A DNA stretch of 64,000 nucleotides from Lunularia cruciata (GCA_948567375.1 OX419756.1:64060333-64124332); one strand, 5' to 3'; counted from the stretch's first letter, positions 12,001 to 25,734 are shown. The notes: a model not told the origin generated them from the sequence alone. Made by a program: numbers and translations.

Positions 12001-13909
12001 GCCATTGCTACTGTAAGCTTGGGCGTTCTTCAAAGCAAGCTCATTAACTTTGAGCCCGACCTACCGGTAATTCTTGACCGTATATGTGTCTACTTTTCTA
12101 CGTCAAGGACAACAGTGCACAGCATAAGAACTACTGCAGGCATGTCTTGTCTAGTCTAGAATCAGAACTACAGCAGTCATGTCTTAGACCAATTTTAGTT
12201 AAACTTTGTGCACAATGTATCCGGATCTGCCCAGTTCTGGAAGCTGGAGGCTATCTTCGAATTTAATATGGCCATCTACACGAAGATCTTCTTGAAGTTC
12301 CCAAGCTCATTCTGGCGCACTGGACCCGGAACTGAGTTTTTCCTGTATGCTGACGATAGCAGAGGTTACTATCCAGTATGGCAGGTATGGACTTGGATCA
12401 GAACCTGGCAATCTCACGTATATCTCCTTTTTGAAGATTGGTACGCTTTTTACGTAGCATTCAATCTTATGGTTAAGAAAGCTCGTTGTCAATTACCAAG
12501 AGTACTGACGGAATAACCTTTCTGAATGCTTCGCATTACAGCATTTGGAAAGAGAATTTCCAGGTTCAAATATTATTTTTGTCACAGTGACCGATGATGA
12601 ATCACGAAGGATAGAACAACAGTCAGACAACAAAACTTTGGCAGAGATTATGGAAGTTCTGAGGAGCATGTACGGTCCAAATATACCCGACGCTGAACAT
12701 ATCTTAATCCCCAGATGGTGGAGTAACAGGTTTTTCAAAGGCACCTTCTCCAACTGGCCAATCGGTGTCACGAGTCACGAATTCGCTGAACTCCAGGTAC
12801 TTTCCTTTCTCTAGGCAAGAGCTCATCGAGAGTACTCCTAACTTAAGTTGCTCGTCAGCCTAAACTGAGGTCCCGATCGAGCAACGCAATTTAACCGGCA
12901 CCCAACTATGTATCATCTGCATCCTTCCGACCGTGCATTTCCTGGGCCTCGACAAAACGCCTCTATAGGGTCCCATATTGGCGGTTATGATCTCTGTCTA
13001 GGTCCGAATCAAACTCCAAACGTTTCCTATCTTATACAACAATCCACAGATTATGCGGTAATTCAGGTTATTCTCGGCGGACATTGATGATCTAGTTTGA
13101 TGTTAGCTAAAATAAGATTCTTATTTAAGCTAGCAAAGAATATATAATTAGTCAATGACATTCCCCAGACCCACTTTTGACTCTTGGTAGCCTCTGGAGC
13201 TTCATTGCCTTGTGAATATAACAACATACTCACCCTTAATATACGGTATGGTCAGTCCAAGTTTTGGTAGTTATGGGCTGGTATATAAGAAAACAAAAGA
13301 CGGAAGCCGACTGACAACAAGTTCAGAATGCTGATACTTTTGGTGCATGGCTATGAAGCAAAGTTGAGTTTGATCTTCTTGATACGAATGTCGCTTGTTA
13401 AATTTCAGGCACCCATCGATCGCCTTTACTTCGCTGGAGAGCATACGAGTGCTGACTACAATGGCTATATTCATGGTGCTTACTTCACAGGTAACTTGTC
13501 TGTTTATAATTTCAGTTGACATTGATCGCAATGATTTCAAGATTTGTGCTAACCATTTCGACTGCAGAAGATTAAATAGTCTTTTTTATGTGTACATGTA
13601 TTTGCCTTTGCCTTCCGGAGCTTAGCCACATGTTACCTCATATGTTTTATCCTTGTACGGCTTGATGGGGTCTGACCATCCTTCTTGTTATCCTACGCGG
13701 TCGCCGATTTCCACAATTCCTGAAATCTCTTTTCATGATCAATGTATATCTTGACAGGGATAGATGCTGCGAAAGCTGTTGCCAAGTGTTTGAAGACAGG
13801 AGATTGCAAAAGTGGATCTACCAAGGCTAAACACACGAAGAAAAGGGACAAGAAATTGACGGAGACTTCATCTAGTTCCGTACAGGTAAACATAAACTAT
13901 TCTTTCTAA
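9057..13909 (+). CDS. PAO: Polyamine oxidase, FAD-dependent, predicted secreted
   Basis: Flavoprotein amine oxidase that oxidises spermidine/spermine and produces hydrogen peroxide. Ten coding exons join in frame: 9057-9201, 10095-10344, 11135-11272, 11403-11464, 11618-11796, 11923-12066, 12235-12384, 12542-12796, 13409-13490, 13758-13909 (1557 nt, 518 aa). All introns start GT and end AG. Residues 1-33 form a signal peptide (basic start, Leu/Val-rich core, VTA/EQ cleavage). The FAD-binding dinucleotide motif is GAGMAG (44-49), followed by EATDRVGGRI (68-77) and GANWVEG (90-96). Y321-T-K323 matches the catalytic Tyr298/Lys300 pair of maize PAO (family knowledge). PRWWSNRFFKGTFSNWP and GEHTSADYNGYIHGA (451-465) are typical C-terminal motifs. 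The tail after about residue 480 is unusually Lys/Ser-rich. Splicing at the CAG/GT near 13885 to a later exon is possible, so the last residues are uncertain. Intron 9 holds a copy of motif M. Confidence 0.93.
13654..13705 (-). repeat. Dispersed hairpin motif M, copy 2, in PAO intron 9
   Basis: Reverse-orientation copy starting tgtacggcttgatgggg and ending ctacgcggtcgcc. It lies 53 bp upstream of PAO exon 10. Sequence on both sides does not resemble the flanks of other copies, so only the core is shared. Confidence 0.65.
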
Positions 13910-16661
13910 ATTCTTCATGATACTTTTGTTAATCCTAGCATGTCTGTAACTAATCATCAAGTCTCTGTTGTCGATTCTGTATAGCGAAATCGCGTTGAAT
14001 TAGAAAGCAAGATATTTTTCACTTCTACTTATAGCTATTGTGTATTGTACACACGTGAACAGGATATAGATGCACAAAGACATCACTGGGTAAAAAAGAC
14101 GAATAAACCTTGAACAAAGGCTTGGTGTACAGAGGCTATAATGATCCATGAATGGCTTTCGAGACATTCTTCAACTGGTTTCAAAAGAAAATAAGGCCAA
14201 ATTGGGAACGTTGATTATATTCCTGTGTCTTTTTTTCAGACACAAGATTCATAGTGCTCAATATGCCTTGTCCATTTATAAATTGCATCTTTGACGGCTA
14301 TGATCTTGTCTCGTGGGTTACAAACTGTTAGGGGATGCGTATCCCCGGGTTTGTTGGGCACGGGATTTTCTCGATATGCTTTTCCGCATGTGGTATTGAA
14401 AGTATGTCTGCACAATTTTGATTGTCTGACTCTCACTGTCGTGACTGGACTTAACTATATCTGAAAACAAATCATGTCATGTTGAGCTACTTCCAGCTTT
14501 CCTCTCCAACCAATTCTATTGAACCAGTGACGTTCAGTTTAAACACGCTCATGTCATCTCAGTTGAAAGATACGCCACGGAATATAGTGATATCATGAAC
14601 CAGGATATGATTCAGGGTGGGGATAGAAAGATTTGAAGTCGAAGCGAATGTGATACATTGTTCTATGAGTGATGGTAGGTGATGAAAACTACCACATTCA
14701 ACTTAAACTCAGGTGATAGTTGGTCGGAAATTTCAATCAACGTAGTGGTCAGACAGTAAGTTACAAAAGAAATCAGGAGTTTTGGGGAAAAGATAGTGAT
14801 GTTAAAGAGTACCATCTGTGTTTTCTATGTACGGAAAAACTCGTTTCCTCCGTACGTCCGGAGCTCAGATTCAAGGTACCTATTGAATGGAGAATTATGT
14901 TCATGTTTATGCTTAAAGCAAATCAAGAAACTTGCTTCTTACTACTGACCTTTATCACTCGATTAATTATCTTTAATATATGTACCGTATTCAAGACGCA
15001 TGCAACAGTAGAAGATGGTGAGAAAGGCACACATTCAGTACCTTCGGATTCTTGGAGATTTTATCTCGACCGCCTTTCGTTTGTGAAGCCCTGCCCATGC
15101 TGGCACGAGATAATGCAGCAGTAGTTCAAACACTAAGGGATCCACACCCACGAATAACAGACACACCTGTTCTATGAAATGTGCAATGTCACGACGCAAG
15201 ACTGACTCAGTAACTTAAGATGGCAATGACTGCAAATCAATGTTCCGTGACACCGTCGGACAATCACACGCATACATTGTATGTTGTTATTCTTATCGTG
15301 TCCATTCATACCGCACTGTTACTATGGCAACTTGACTATGGTTGATGACAACTCCAGCCAGACCGCTTGCAAATTTATCAAACACCCCGCACAAGAGTGT
15401 ATATACACTTGATATACACCAGAATCTAGGTCAGTACGTAGTGGTGGCTTTGATAAGAAAACAGCAATGCGGAACGAATTTGACGCACTACATTACTTGC
15501 AGTTACTTGTGTAGGTTTAAGGGACATGGTACATGTTCTTACCACAGCTTACGAAATTGGGGGTTCACATTTGCATCATCTGCCTATAATTGTTCACATT
15601 GTCCATTGACGTTTCCGAAACGATATGTAAAGCGTGATTGAGTTAATTTTCAACTCGTTATGTGCAATCCTTCCAGGTAATCTGTGGGATCTGCACTTAC
15701 GATCAAGGTTACCTTCACAGTGACAAGGAAAGTAAGCAAGACGTGAGCTACAGGCTCAACAAGTAAGGTACGGCAGTTTATCCCGGATTAATTAACGCTT
15801 CCATGAATTGGCTGCTTCTCTTCGTATTTTTGGTTAGTAGATATATATCCCACCGAGCTATGAGTTCGCTATATGAAAGTTGGAAATTCAGTGTAGGAAT
15901 CAATCACTGCATTGATGCGAGAAAGGCTGATGACAAGGACAAATCGAGAGCACGACATGTTCACTGCTGATGAACATGAGCTCTCTTGAGAACCGTCCAT
16001 TCCTACTAGACACAGGTGAATAGTAAGGAGGAATCTTAGCGGTTGCGGATCCCAGAGTAAAGAGGCTACATGGATTAAGTTTAAAAAAGCGCTGAGGATA
16101 ATAGACACTACGAATCACACTGAGTATGTGGTACTGTTGTCTAACGAGTGGGGACACAAAGAACAGGTAACTGATGCTACTCCGTATCTAATGGAGAGAA
16201 CAGATCAGAACATTCACATGAGGATGTCGAGATCCGCGTGAGTAATATGATTCACATTCACAATGATTCGTCATACACCGCTCCTGTCCACTAGAAGGTA
16301 AAACAGTTACGTCATAGGAGACGAAATGAGGTCAACTCTTACTGCCCATTGGTCGGAGGAACCATTACCCAAGAGACGAAGTTCAGTATGCGGACAAGCT
16401 GGTCTGAACTTATTTATCCTCTGCGAGCTAGGGCGCGCTTTACTGCAAGCCCTGGAAAAGTTCCTTACAGTTGTTCTCGACCACTCATATTGAAAAATTC
16501 ACAGTTGTTCATCTGCGAGTGCTCTGGCACAAGCCGCAAGCACTTCACTTCGAACAAATCACAATCCTTCTACACAGGAGTGCCCCCTATGCTCAGAGAA
16601 AAAACGTTCATTGCACTGTCAAAATTTGTATCCAAAAGGAGTATTGGAGTACCGAAATTCC
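13910..16661. other. Intergenic region between PAO and RPL35, no gene recognised
   Basis: Composition is like the host genes rather than the repeats. Open frames such as 14720-15124 (plus, 134 aa) and 15342-15641 (plus, 99 aa) have no recognisable domain, no supporting exon structure and no signal of coding conservation that can be judged here. The 3' untranslated regions of the convergent PAO and RPL35 genes must lie at the two ends. I see no RNA gene or repeat. Confidence 0.5.
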
Positions 16662-17624
<963 letters not shown>

Positions 17625-17890
17625 CTGCAAAAGGTTAACACAAGGAATATCAGACTGAAGCGCCACTGAAGGCAGACCTTGCAAACAATAGGCAAGATTG
17701 AAACATAAGTGTAAGGTAAATCTTCACAGCAACTTTTGAAATATAAAGGAATGAGTAATTCCAAAGAGGCAAAATGTGCTGGTCTAACAGTTATCAACAA
17801 GAAATCTTTTGAAGTTCAATAAAACAGTCCTGTAAACTTTGATATGCGCTGTAGATTGAAACGAAAGCCCGCTATGGATCCGCTGCTAGA

Positions 17891-17894
17891 CCAT
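17891..17894 (-). other. RPL35: Candidate 4-nt first coding exon (ATGG) of RPL35
   Basis: Exon 2 of RPL35 starts in phase with two bases CG, requiring ATGG from the first exon. ATGG at 17894-17891 (minus strand) lies about 45 bp downstream of a telo-box. The following bases are TCTAGC, not a canonical GT donor. It may be the true start with an unusual donor, a base error, or not the start. Confidence 0.35.
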
Positions 17895-17936
17895 CGCAAA
17901 TTTGCTCAACCAAACGCGATGAAAGTGAAAGTTCTT

Positions 17937-17945
17937 AAACCCTAA
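17937..17945 (+). promoter_or_regulatory. Telo-box in the RPL35 promoter
   Basis: AAACCCTAA on the plus strand, just upstream of the RPL35 start region. Telo-boxes are well known in plant ribosomal-protein and translation gene promoters, usually near TGGGC[C/T] site II elements. A site II-like word (AGCCCAAT on the plus strand, ATTGGGCT on the coding strand) occurs at about 18149-18156. Confidence 0.6.
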
Positions 17946-18650
17946 TTTTGGTTCATTCTGTTTGCAATACTTGTCATCAATTCCCTTTCGCAAATACATC
18001 GATTTATTGCTTGTAGTACGAAGATCAGTTGTTACATTAATATGCATTCATCACACGGAAACAGAAAATCGTATTTTACTGCCTAAAGAGGCTGTACTCT
18101 CACTATCGGCTCTCCTCTGGGAAAAAAATAAGAGCAACTAGATCAATAGCCCAATCTATAGCCATTGGCAAACTTCCTCCTACCATAAACCACATTTCAA
18201 CCCCACACATGCCATTCATTCCTATACCAGAATCACGGCCTACGCATGCAACAGAACGACATGTACCACTACAGAAATCATTGTCCCACACATCTTCCAC
18301 GCTGTAAAGATTCAACCGCAGTAATCAACAGAGCGGGCCGCAAAAGGTGACAATAAGACATACACATGATTGTCGTAAACTCCTCAAGGGCTCGAGCTAC
18401 ACAGTGGTTCAGTGGAAGAGAACGATCGGAGTGAGAGATTGGGAATGAAGGAGCCTCAGACCGTTCTGCGCAAACTTGGAAAGGGTTAAAGGTCTCGACC
18501 TGGATCGTCTTCTGCGTCCCTCCCGTCACTGAACGATAACTTTGGACGGTACTATAATACTGTCCGAGTGGGCGGAGGACCCTGCGTCCACTCCGTCGCC
18601 ATATTCGACCACAGTCGGCAAGCCTATGATAATTGACGCCGTAGGGAAAT
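17946..18650. other. RPL35 upstream region, no separate gene recognised
   Basis: Minus-strand open frames at 18103-18315 and 18278-18670 have no recognisable domain. The stretch probably holds the RPL35 promoter and possibly a 5' leader intron. The composition is host-like up to motif M at 18651, where it changes sharply to AT-rich repeats. Confidence 0.4.
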
Positions 18651-18699
18651 GCGACCGCGTGTGAGAACAAGAAGGATGGAAAACCAAGAAGTATTACGA
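18651..18699 (+). repeat. Dispersed hairpin motif M, copy 3
   Basis: Forward copy starting gcgaccgcgtgtgag and continuing acaagaaggatgg; the hairpin half is partly degraded. It is followed, as at 7752, by a purine-rich run and a variant of the ggggctaagcccc palindrome (18726-18737). It marks the border between the RPL35 island and the repeat nest. Confidence 0.6.
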
Positions 18700-19876
18700 G
18701 GAAAAGACAAAAGGGGGTAAAACGGTGCTAAGCCCCAATAGTGTGGGTAGGAGGAATCCATCAGCAATACCTAAGATATCTTAGCTATGCAAGTCATAAG
18801 GTCTACAAACAACTTAACATCTTGAGAAGCATCACTTAGTGTGATTGCTCTCTTATGGATTGTGCCGGCCAATGTTCTATGTCAAGCAAAAGACACACCC
18901 GGCCTAAAACATGTGGTGATATAAGAGTGAACGTGATACCCATGGCGTTTTGAATTATATACCCTCATGCACTCCCTAACAAAGGTGTCAAACGTTGCAT
19001 CCATCACTCTATATAACTCCAAGGCTAGAGGAACAATTAAATGACCTCACTGCATACTCCTATACTTGGAGACCTTGCTTGCTATTGCTCCGCTTGCCAC
19101 CCCATCCCAAAGGATGGGTGATCACTCCCTCCGACACCACATCACATGTAGAGTCAATAACCACAATATCCACTATTCTCACTTGGTCTTTACCAAGTGA
19201 GAATCTTGGACCAAGTATAAGTTGACTCGTATCAATTGCAAAACATACCAATGCTCCCTCCAAGTAAGGTATCCACTCTATCATGCCATGGTCAACATTA
19301 TATCCCTAATAGCATTGTGTGTAACTATTCTTTGTCCTCCAAAAGGACACCTTGTCATATGGACCATTGTTGCATCTAGTGTAGAACCACACTCACTAGT
19401 GAGTAATGAAGATGCAGAGAGGTGGACCAAACCTAGACAGAACCTCATCGATGTAGAGAAAGTACCTAGTGCAAGTCAGAATGCCCTAGTGCACGGTCTA
19501 GCTAGGATCCAAGAGCCTATACCCTTGCCAAAGCAAGAGCAAAAACATGTTGTACTAGCACAAGGAATAGATGAGTCAACTAAGAAAAAATGTAAATGAT
19601 GCTTAAATTGTCGCTCCATCAAGGAAGACTAAAAACCTCTGGTCCAATGTGACAATAGGGAAGCAAAGGATGGGAGTTCTTCATGTGCCCATGGAGATAT
19701 ACCATCTCTCATTTGTCATAATAACACTTGGAGAGATCCTTCCTTCACCTTGGTCAAATACATCTCTATGTTGGCCCATCACAACCAAAAAATGGGAGGA
19801 AATTAGAGATGTTGAGAGAGCACAACTACCCAAAAATGTTATATGTATCATCTCCTCCATAGATAGTAGGCCTACT
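18700..19876. repeat. Repeat-derived region after motif M, no gene recognised
   Basis: The first 230 bp match the unit of the tandem array at 7.86-8.5 kb. The rest includes a perfect 13-bp inverted repeat with a 4-base loop at 19175-19204 (attctcacttggt/accaagtgagaat). Open frames at 19060-19284 (minus) and 19222-19599 (plus) have no recognised domain. Confidence 0.45.
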
Positions 19877-20289
19877 TGTAAAAGACCAAGGAGAGAAATA
19901 AAAGAATGGAAGATCAAAGTGAAAGATCACATTGGGACTCTTGAATGAGAGAAACTTTGAATGTCTAGCATGAACTTAGGCTTTATTATTTATATTGAAG
20001 CATACAGCGCTCTTAAGAAACTTCTCAAAAAGTTTCCTACAAGTTGTCTTCTTAGAGTTCAAGCAAAGCTAATCGGAAAGCTTTTTAAGAAGTTTACTTT
20101 TAAAAGCCGCCTACTTGGTGTGAAGATAACCTAGTTGGGAAGCTTCCTAAGAAGCTTCCTCCTAAAAGTCACCACTTGGCATGCACATTACCCAATACTT
20201 GAAAGGTACCAAGAAGCTTCCTAGATATTTCTAGAATATTCTTATAATTCTTGTCTCATTTGGTCTATTTGCTACTTTGTTAGTCTCGA
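19877..20289 (-). repeat. Family B LTR fragment in opposite orientation to the adjoining element
   Basis: Begins tgtaaaagaccaaggagag and matches the minus-oriented LTRs at 53909 and 59154 through ttggtctatttgctactttg. It then adjoins plus-strand family B pol sequence. It is shorter than a full LTR at its right side. Confidence 0.7.
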
Positions 20290-21509
20290 CTAGAAGTACT
20301 CAAGTGAGTAGATCAATCTATCAACTCTTACCAAAGGAGTTCAAAGAGCTTCAAACAACACTGATGGAGTTTTTGCAGAAAGATTTCATACTATATTGTA
20401 TATCTCTTTGGGTAGCACCAGTACTATTTGTTTCAAAGAAGGATGGAGAACTTCACCTTTATATTAATTACCGTGGTCTCAATAAAAACAATAGTGAAGA
20501 ATGCATATTCCTTGCATTGAATTGATGACTTTTTTGATCAATTGAGTGGAGCATAATACTTTTCCAAGTTGGATCTCCGAATCTGTTATTGGTAGATTCC
20601 TATTGATAGAGAGAGGATGTGCAAAAGATAACCTTTTGTACAAGGTATGGGCATTTTGAATGGAGAGTTCTACCTTTTGAGCTCACCATACTCCAGCAAT
20701 CTTCATGGATCAGATGCATTGGGTGTTGGATGGGCTATTGGATTGGTACATGGTGTTGTTCTTGGATGATATTTTAATCTATAGTAAGACAAAGGCAAAA
20801 TATATAAATCACGTGTAAGAAGTCCTAAGAAGCCTTCGTCAATGGAAGTTTTATTGCAAGAAGTCAAAGTGTTCCTTTTGGCAAAAGGAAGTTACCTTCT
20901 TGGATCACAAGATCTCATCAAAGGGAATCAAGATAGAGGAGGAGAAAATCAAGTCCATAATTGATTGGCTTACTCCAAATGATACCACAAAAGTGCAAGC
21001 ATTTAATAGATTGGCAAGTTTTTATTGATGGTTCATCCATTATTATGCTCATGTGGCCGCACCATTGACCAACCTCTTGGGGAAGACCAATGGACTACCA
21101 AGCACAAAGAAGCATTCTAGACTTGAAACATATGGTGTCTTCAAGACCTATTCTTCAACCATATGATCCTCAACTACCTTGTGTGGTTGATTTTGATGCT
21201 TCTAACTTTGCCATTGGAGTTATGTTACAATAGAAATTCCCAAATGAGTTACATCCCATTGTCTTTGTGTCTTGACAACTAAATACCACAAACCACAAAA
21301 AGGAATTAGTGTGCTCAAGGTGAAGAACAACTAGCAATGGTATATATTACCAAGGTATGGAGATCTTACCTCTTGGCAAAACAAGTGATCTTGTGAAATG
21401 ATCACAAACCATTGTTGCAGACATTACATTTGGAACACATGAAGAGTCAACATCATCAATAGAAGTAACCACTATAGTTTTTTGACCTCAAACTTGAATA
21501 CAAACTTGG

Positions 21510-21938
21510 TGTAACAATATGGAGTTAACCGATGAGTTAGTCAAGACTAACAAAGTAGCAAATAGGCCAAATAAGCCTAGAATATTCTAGAAGCATCTAG
21601 AAAGCTTCTTGGTACCTTCCAAGTATTGGATAACGTGCATGCCAAGTGGTCACTCATCGGAGGAAGCTTCTTGGCTAGCTTAGCTTGCATGCCAAGTAGG
21701 CGGCTTCTAGAAGGAAGCTTCTTGAGAAGCTTCTCGATTAGCTTGACTTGCACTCTAAGAAAGAGTTTTGAGGAAACTTCTCAAGAAGCTTCCAAAGAGC
21801 CTTGTATGCTTCCCTATAAATACCAAAGCCCAAGCTCATGTTATGCATTTAGAGTTTCACTCATTCAAGTGTCCCAATGTGATCTTCCACTCCGGTCTTC
21901 CATTCTCCTATTTCTCTCCTAGATTTTGATCTTTTATA
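21510..21938 (+). repeat. Solo LTR of family B, nested in a family B element
   Basis: Starts tgtaacaatatggagtt and ends gatcttttata. It is flanked by cttgg on both sides (21505-21509 and 21939-21943), a 5-bp target duplication. The interrupted RNase H/integrase sequence resumes directly after it (ttccacatcatccctaatgcc). It contains about three copies of the palindromic unit characteristic of this LTR. Confidence 0.85.
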
Positions 21939-22716
21939 CTTGGTATGTTCCACATCATCCCTAATGCCCTCTCACGATGACTTGATTTGAAGTCTCTTCT
22001 TCTCATCATAGTGGCAATTACAACAATGTCAATTGATTCAAAAGTCCAAATTGAGTTTAGGATCATTTTACAACAAGGCCCTATTTTTCAGATGATACAA
22101 GGTCATCTTGCCACACATAATAAGGAATATAACACCTTCTCCTTCAAGGAAGGCCTTCTATTTTGAAAAACTGGATCTATGTTCCAGCTAAGGATGATCT
22201 ACAACTTGTGTACCTTCAAGAAGCCCATGACTTACAAATCATTTGTCACATGGGTGTGGACAAGACCTTGGTTACCTACAATGCCAATGGTGGTAGCCCA
22301 ACATGGCATGAGATGTTAGAGAGTTTGTCCAATCTTGTGAGAGCTGCTAATGTAACAAGGCCAACAACAAAAAATCGAGTGGACTCCAATCACTTCCTAT
22401 CTATTTTCTTGATGGGAACTTGTGAGCTTAGATCTCATCACATCCTTGCAAAGGTCACACAACAATTGTGGTGTTTGTGGATAAGCTTAGTAAGCTAATC
22501 CATTTGGCACCAACTTTTGATATAATGGATGCTCCAACATTGGTCCAAATCTACTTCAACAATACCTTCAAGCATCATGGGATGCCTTGTGTATTCATCT
22601 CTAAACATGATCTTTGATTCATTGGAAAATTTTGGCAAGCACTCTTCTAGATACTTGGCATCAAGCTTACTTTGTCCATGGCTTATCATCCTCAAACTGA
22701 TGGACAAATTGAATGT

Positions 22717-24927
22717 TGTTGTACTTTGCTTTTCTCTCTCTAGGAACACACTAGGTGCATAGCTGTGGAGTTTACAAATCAAAGGTCATGTGTAGATTTT
22801 TCACTACTAGTCTGAGCACATGTGTTTCTTGATTATTGAAACCTTTATTCTTATTTCTAATATTCCTTCTACCGGGTAAGGGAATAATGTGCAACCCAAC
22901 CTATCATCACAAAATGCATTCCTAGACTATTGGTCATCACTTCCAACATAAACAACGTGAAAAACATAGCACACCTAAAAGAAAGGAACCTAAGTGCAAT
23001 GCCCACATACCAATCCAAGCCAATTGGACATACAAACAAGCATGCAAGCACAAAGAGGATCCAATCACAAGAATTCAACACCAATTTTTTGTGCTTTGTC
23101 AAAAACAATCTTTTGAGTCATCTTGCTTTATCCTCAAGCTAATTTCAATTTGTACTCTAAGTTTACTCCAATATGTACTTCAGATTTCAACTAATTTCTA
23201 ATCCAAGTGGGGAAATTCTATGTCTTTTTTAGGGGGAAAACTCTATGCAAGTCATATAGATTAAACTTTGTCTTCATGACTTAAATTCAAGTGTTCTAAA
23301 ATTAAATGGAAAGAATGTGAGATTTTTAATGATATGAAGTAAGCCACAATATGAATATTACAACTCCCTTGACAAGGTCTCAAACTTGGCCAACTTTTTG
23401 TAGATTTCACTTTAATTTCAAAATCCCTAATTGAGGGTTTGCCCTTGGGTCTTGGAAATTTCCACCAGATTTTTAGATAAGAGATATACGTAACTCTCAA
23501 AGCCACTCTAGTAACCTAAAATCTTCAATCATGGTCACAGAAATAGAATAGTTGGCATTTAGTAGCGATTGAAGGTAGAAATGCTCCTATTGAGCATATA
23601 ATAGTATTTTCAGTGTACTTATTCCATTAGTTCTCACTTCTTATGGATCTTGAGATAATCAAATTTTCCACAATAGCTATTTGTGCTCTTGTTTAAATTC
23701 CTATGAAGTTTATAGTTAATCCAATCCTAATCTCAAAATATGAATCAATTCTAGAGTTGGCTAACTTGTGAGCTCTATAGACCCAAGTATAGTTAATCCA
23801 AGACCCTAAACTCTTTATTTGAGAAATTCACATGAAATTTTAACATAAAGGTGTAAACTCTAACCACAAACAATGCTAGAAATTTTCATAGCTTGGTTTG
23901 AACCATAGCCTAAGAAGCAACCAAGACTCCAAACCTTATCATAATCTTCTCCTCAACAATTTGATCTCTAGTGCTCCAACTTCAATTGATCAGATCTAAT
24001 TTGTGATTGACTCAAAAATAGAATTTATTGAGCTTAATATTGTGAGCACTTTATCAACTCACTAATCCCATTGAAAAATCATGAAAAAATAGAACATAAC
24101 TCTCAAAATTCTCTTGTTTGCTCATCTAAGTGAGAATTTGACCCCCTACTTCAATTGACCCTAATCAACTCAAAATTTGCTCAATTCCCTTGGTTTTGTT
24201 CTCTCTATTGTACCTTAACAATTCCTCTCTCCAACCATGGTCTCTTCTCTCCAAATGCTCTCCTTTATCTCCTTCAATCCTTGAAGAAGTCCATGCTTCC
24301 CTTGGTGGGACCCAAACTCTTGCAAATTTGTCATTTAGCCTCTTCACTTTTTGACAAATAGACCCCACGCTTCCACCTTGAAGCTCATGAACAAATTTAA
24401 ATCCTTCTTCTCTATAAGATCACATAAATTTTTAAATCCTAGACTTGCTCATAAGTAAGCACTTGAAGAACAACAAGATCTTGGTTTTCCATTATCAACT
24501 CCATGAATGTTGCCTCAAAATGTGTCACCATCTAGTCCCATAAGCCATCATAGTGTAGAATCTAAAGCATGATGAGAAAAGGATTTGGGAGTGGTAGATT
24601 AGGAGCATGGGACATCTCTTGCTCAAATTCTTCCTCGGACACCCTAGCGTCTATGTTTTGCTCAACTCTCATTTTCAACATCCTCCTCCCACTCGAGACT
24701 CCTAAAATTGAAAATCCCCCAGTTTCTCTCAACTCTCCAAGACCTATATGCACTAGAGTCCTTGAAAGGATAAGATCATCCTCTACATGGCTAGTCACTT
24801 AAATACACATACATTGTGTCACATGGCAATAGCTCAACTATGAGATCCGTCATACAACCTACTCTATCTATGAAAATAAACCACACTAGTTTATTTTTTC
24901 ATGTGTTACACAAACCACAATATGACA
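22717..24927. repeat. Unclassified repeat X, copy 2, inside gypsy family B integrase
   Basis: Interrupts the integrase region: family B sequence runs to about 22716 and resumes at about 24928 (acatgcaaatcacaccttggag). It begins tgttgtactttgc and ends tatgaca. The flanking bases aatgt and acatg could be a decayed 5-bp target duplication. Copy 1 (57-1943) matches 22717 to about 24597. The last ~330 bp are present only here and hold a minus-strand open stretch (24562-24798) with no recognised domain. It could be a 2.2 kb solo LTR of a third family. Confidence 0.6.
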
Positions 24928-25734
24928 ACATGCAAATCACACCTTGGAGGATATACTTTGTCTTTTTGTCAACATTCACCATACCAATTGGGATGAATGT
25001 CTTGCAGTTGTTGAGTTTGCCTACATGCAAACAATTCCAAACATGCAAACACCAAATTCTCTCCCTTCTTCCTTAATTTTGGCCAATACCTACTTGTTCT
25101 AAATTCCCTTCTTGCTTCTCCTCCATCTCATGTTCCTCATACTTCTACCTTCTTGACCATAATATTCCAATCTCTACAACAAATCTCAAATCTCACCTCC
25201 TTGTTGCTCAAAATTGTCAAAAATAATATGTGGACCAACATTTTCATGATCTCACTTTTCAACTTGGTGATAAGGTCATACTTTCTTCTAGTAACCTATT
25301 CCTCCCACTTGATACCTAAGTCCATAAAATTACGCCTAATTGGACAAGTTTATTTGATGTCACACAAATCATTCCTCTTGTTGCTTATCAACTTACCTTA
25401 TCTTGTCATATGCAAATCCACCTTATCTTTCACATTTCAAAGTTTAAACCCTTTGCTTCTAATCCATTTTCTTTTTCCTCTCATATCCAACTTCTTCCTC
25501 CTCCCATCCCTATCAACAATCATGAGGAGTATGAATTTTATCATATCCTTGCACATCACTACATTCAACATGGCCACCAATAACATACTAAGTACAAAGT
25601 CCTTTGTATTTTGGGTATTCCTTTCATGATGCCACTTAGGAGCCTCTTTCTCATCTCTAGTATGAAAAAATGGCTATCCAAGAGTTTGAAGCTTCCATGG
25701 TGACAAGGACGTCATCAACTAGTGGTGGAGGAAT

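Noticed and set aside
7752-13705. PAO enclosed by a forward and a reverse motif M, as if captured by a Pack-MULE
   Set aside because: The last PAO exon lies outside the right copy, the gene keeps its own promoter and introns, and no target duplication joins the two copies. Two independent M insertions are simpler.
14720-15641. Plus-strand frames at 14720-15124 and 15342-15641
   Set aside because: No domain, no exon support and no recognisable homologue. They are within the length expected by chance.
19060-19599. Frames after motif M copy 3
   Set aside because: No domain recognised. The surrounding sequence is repeat-derived, so they were not called as genes.
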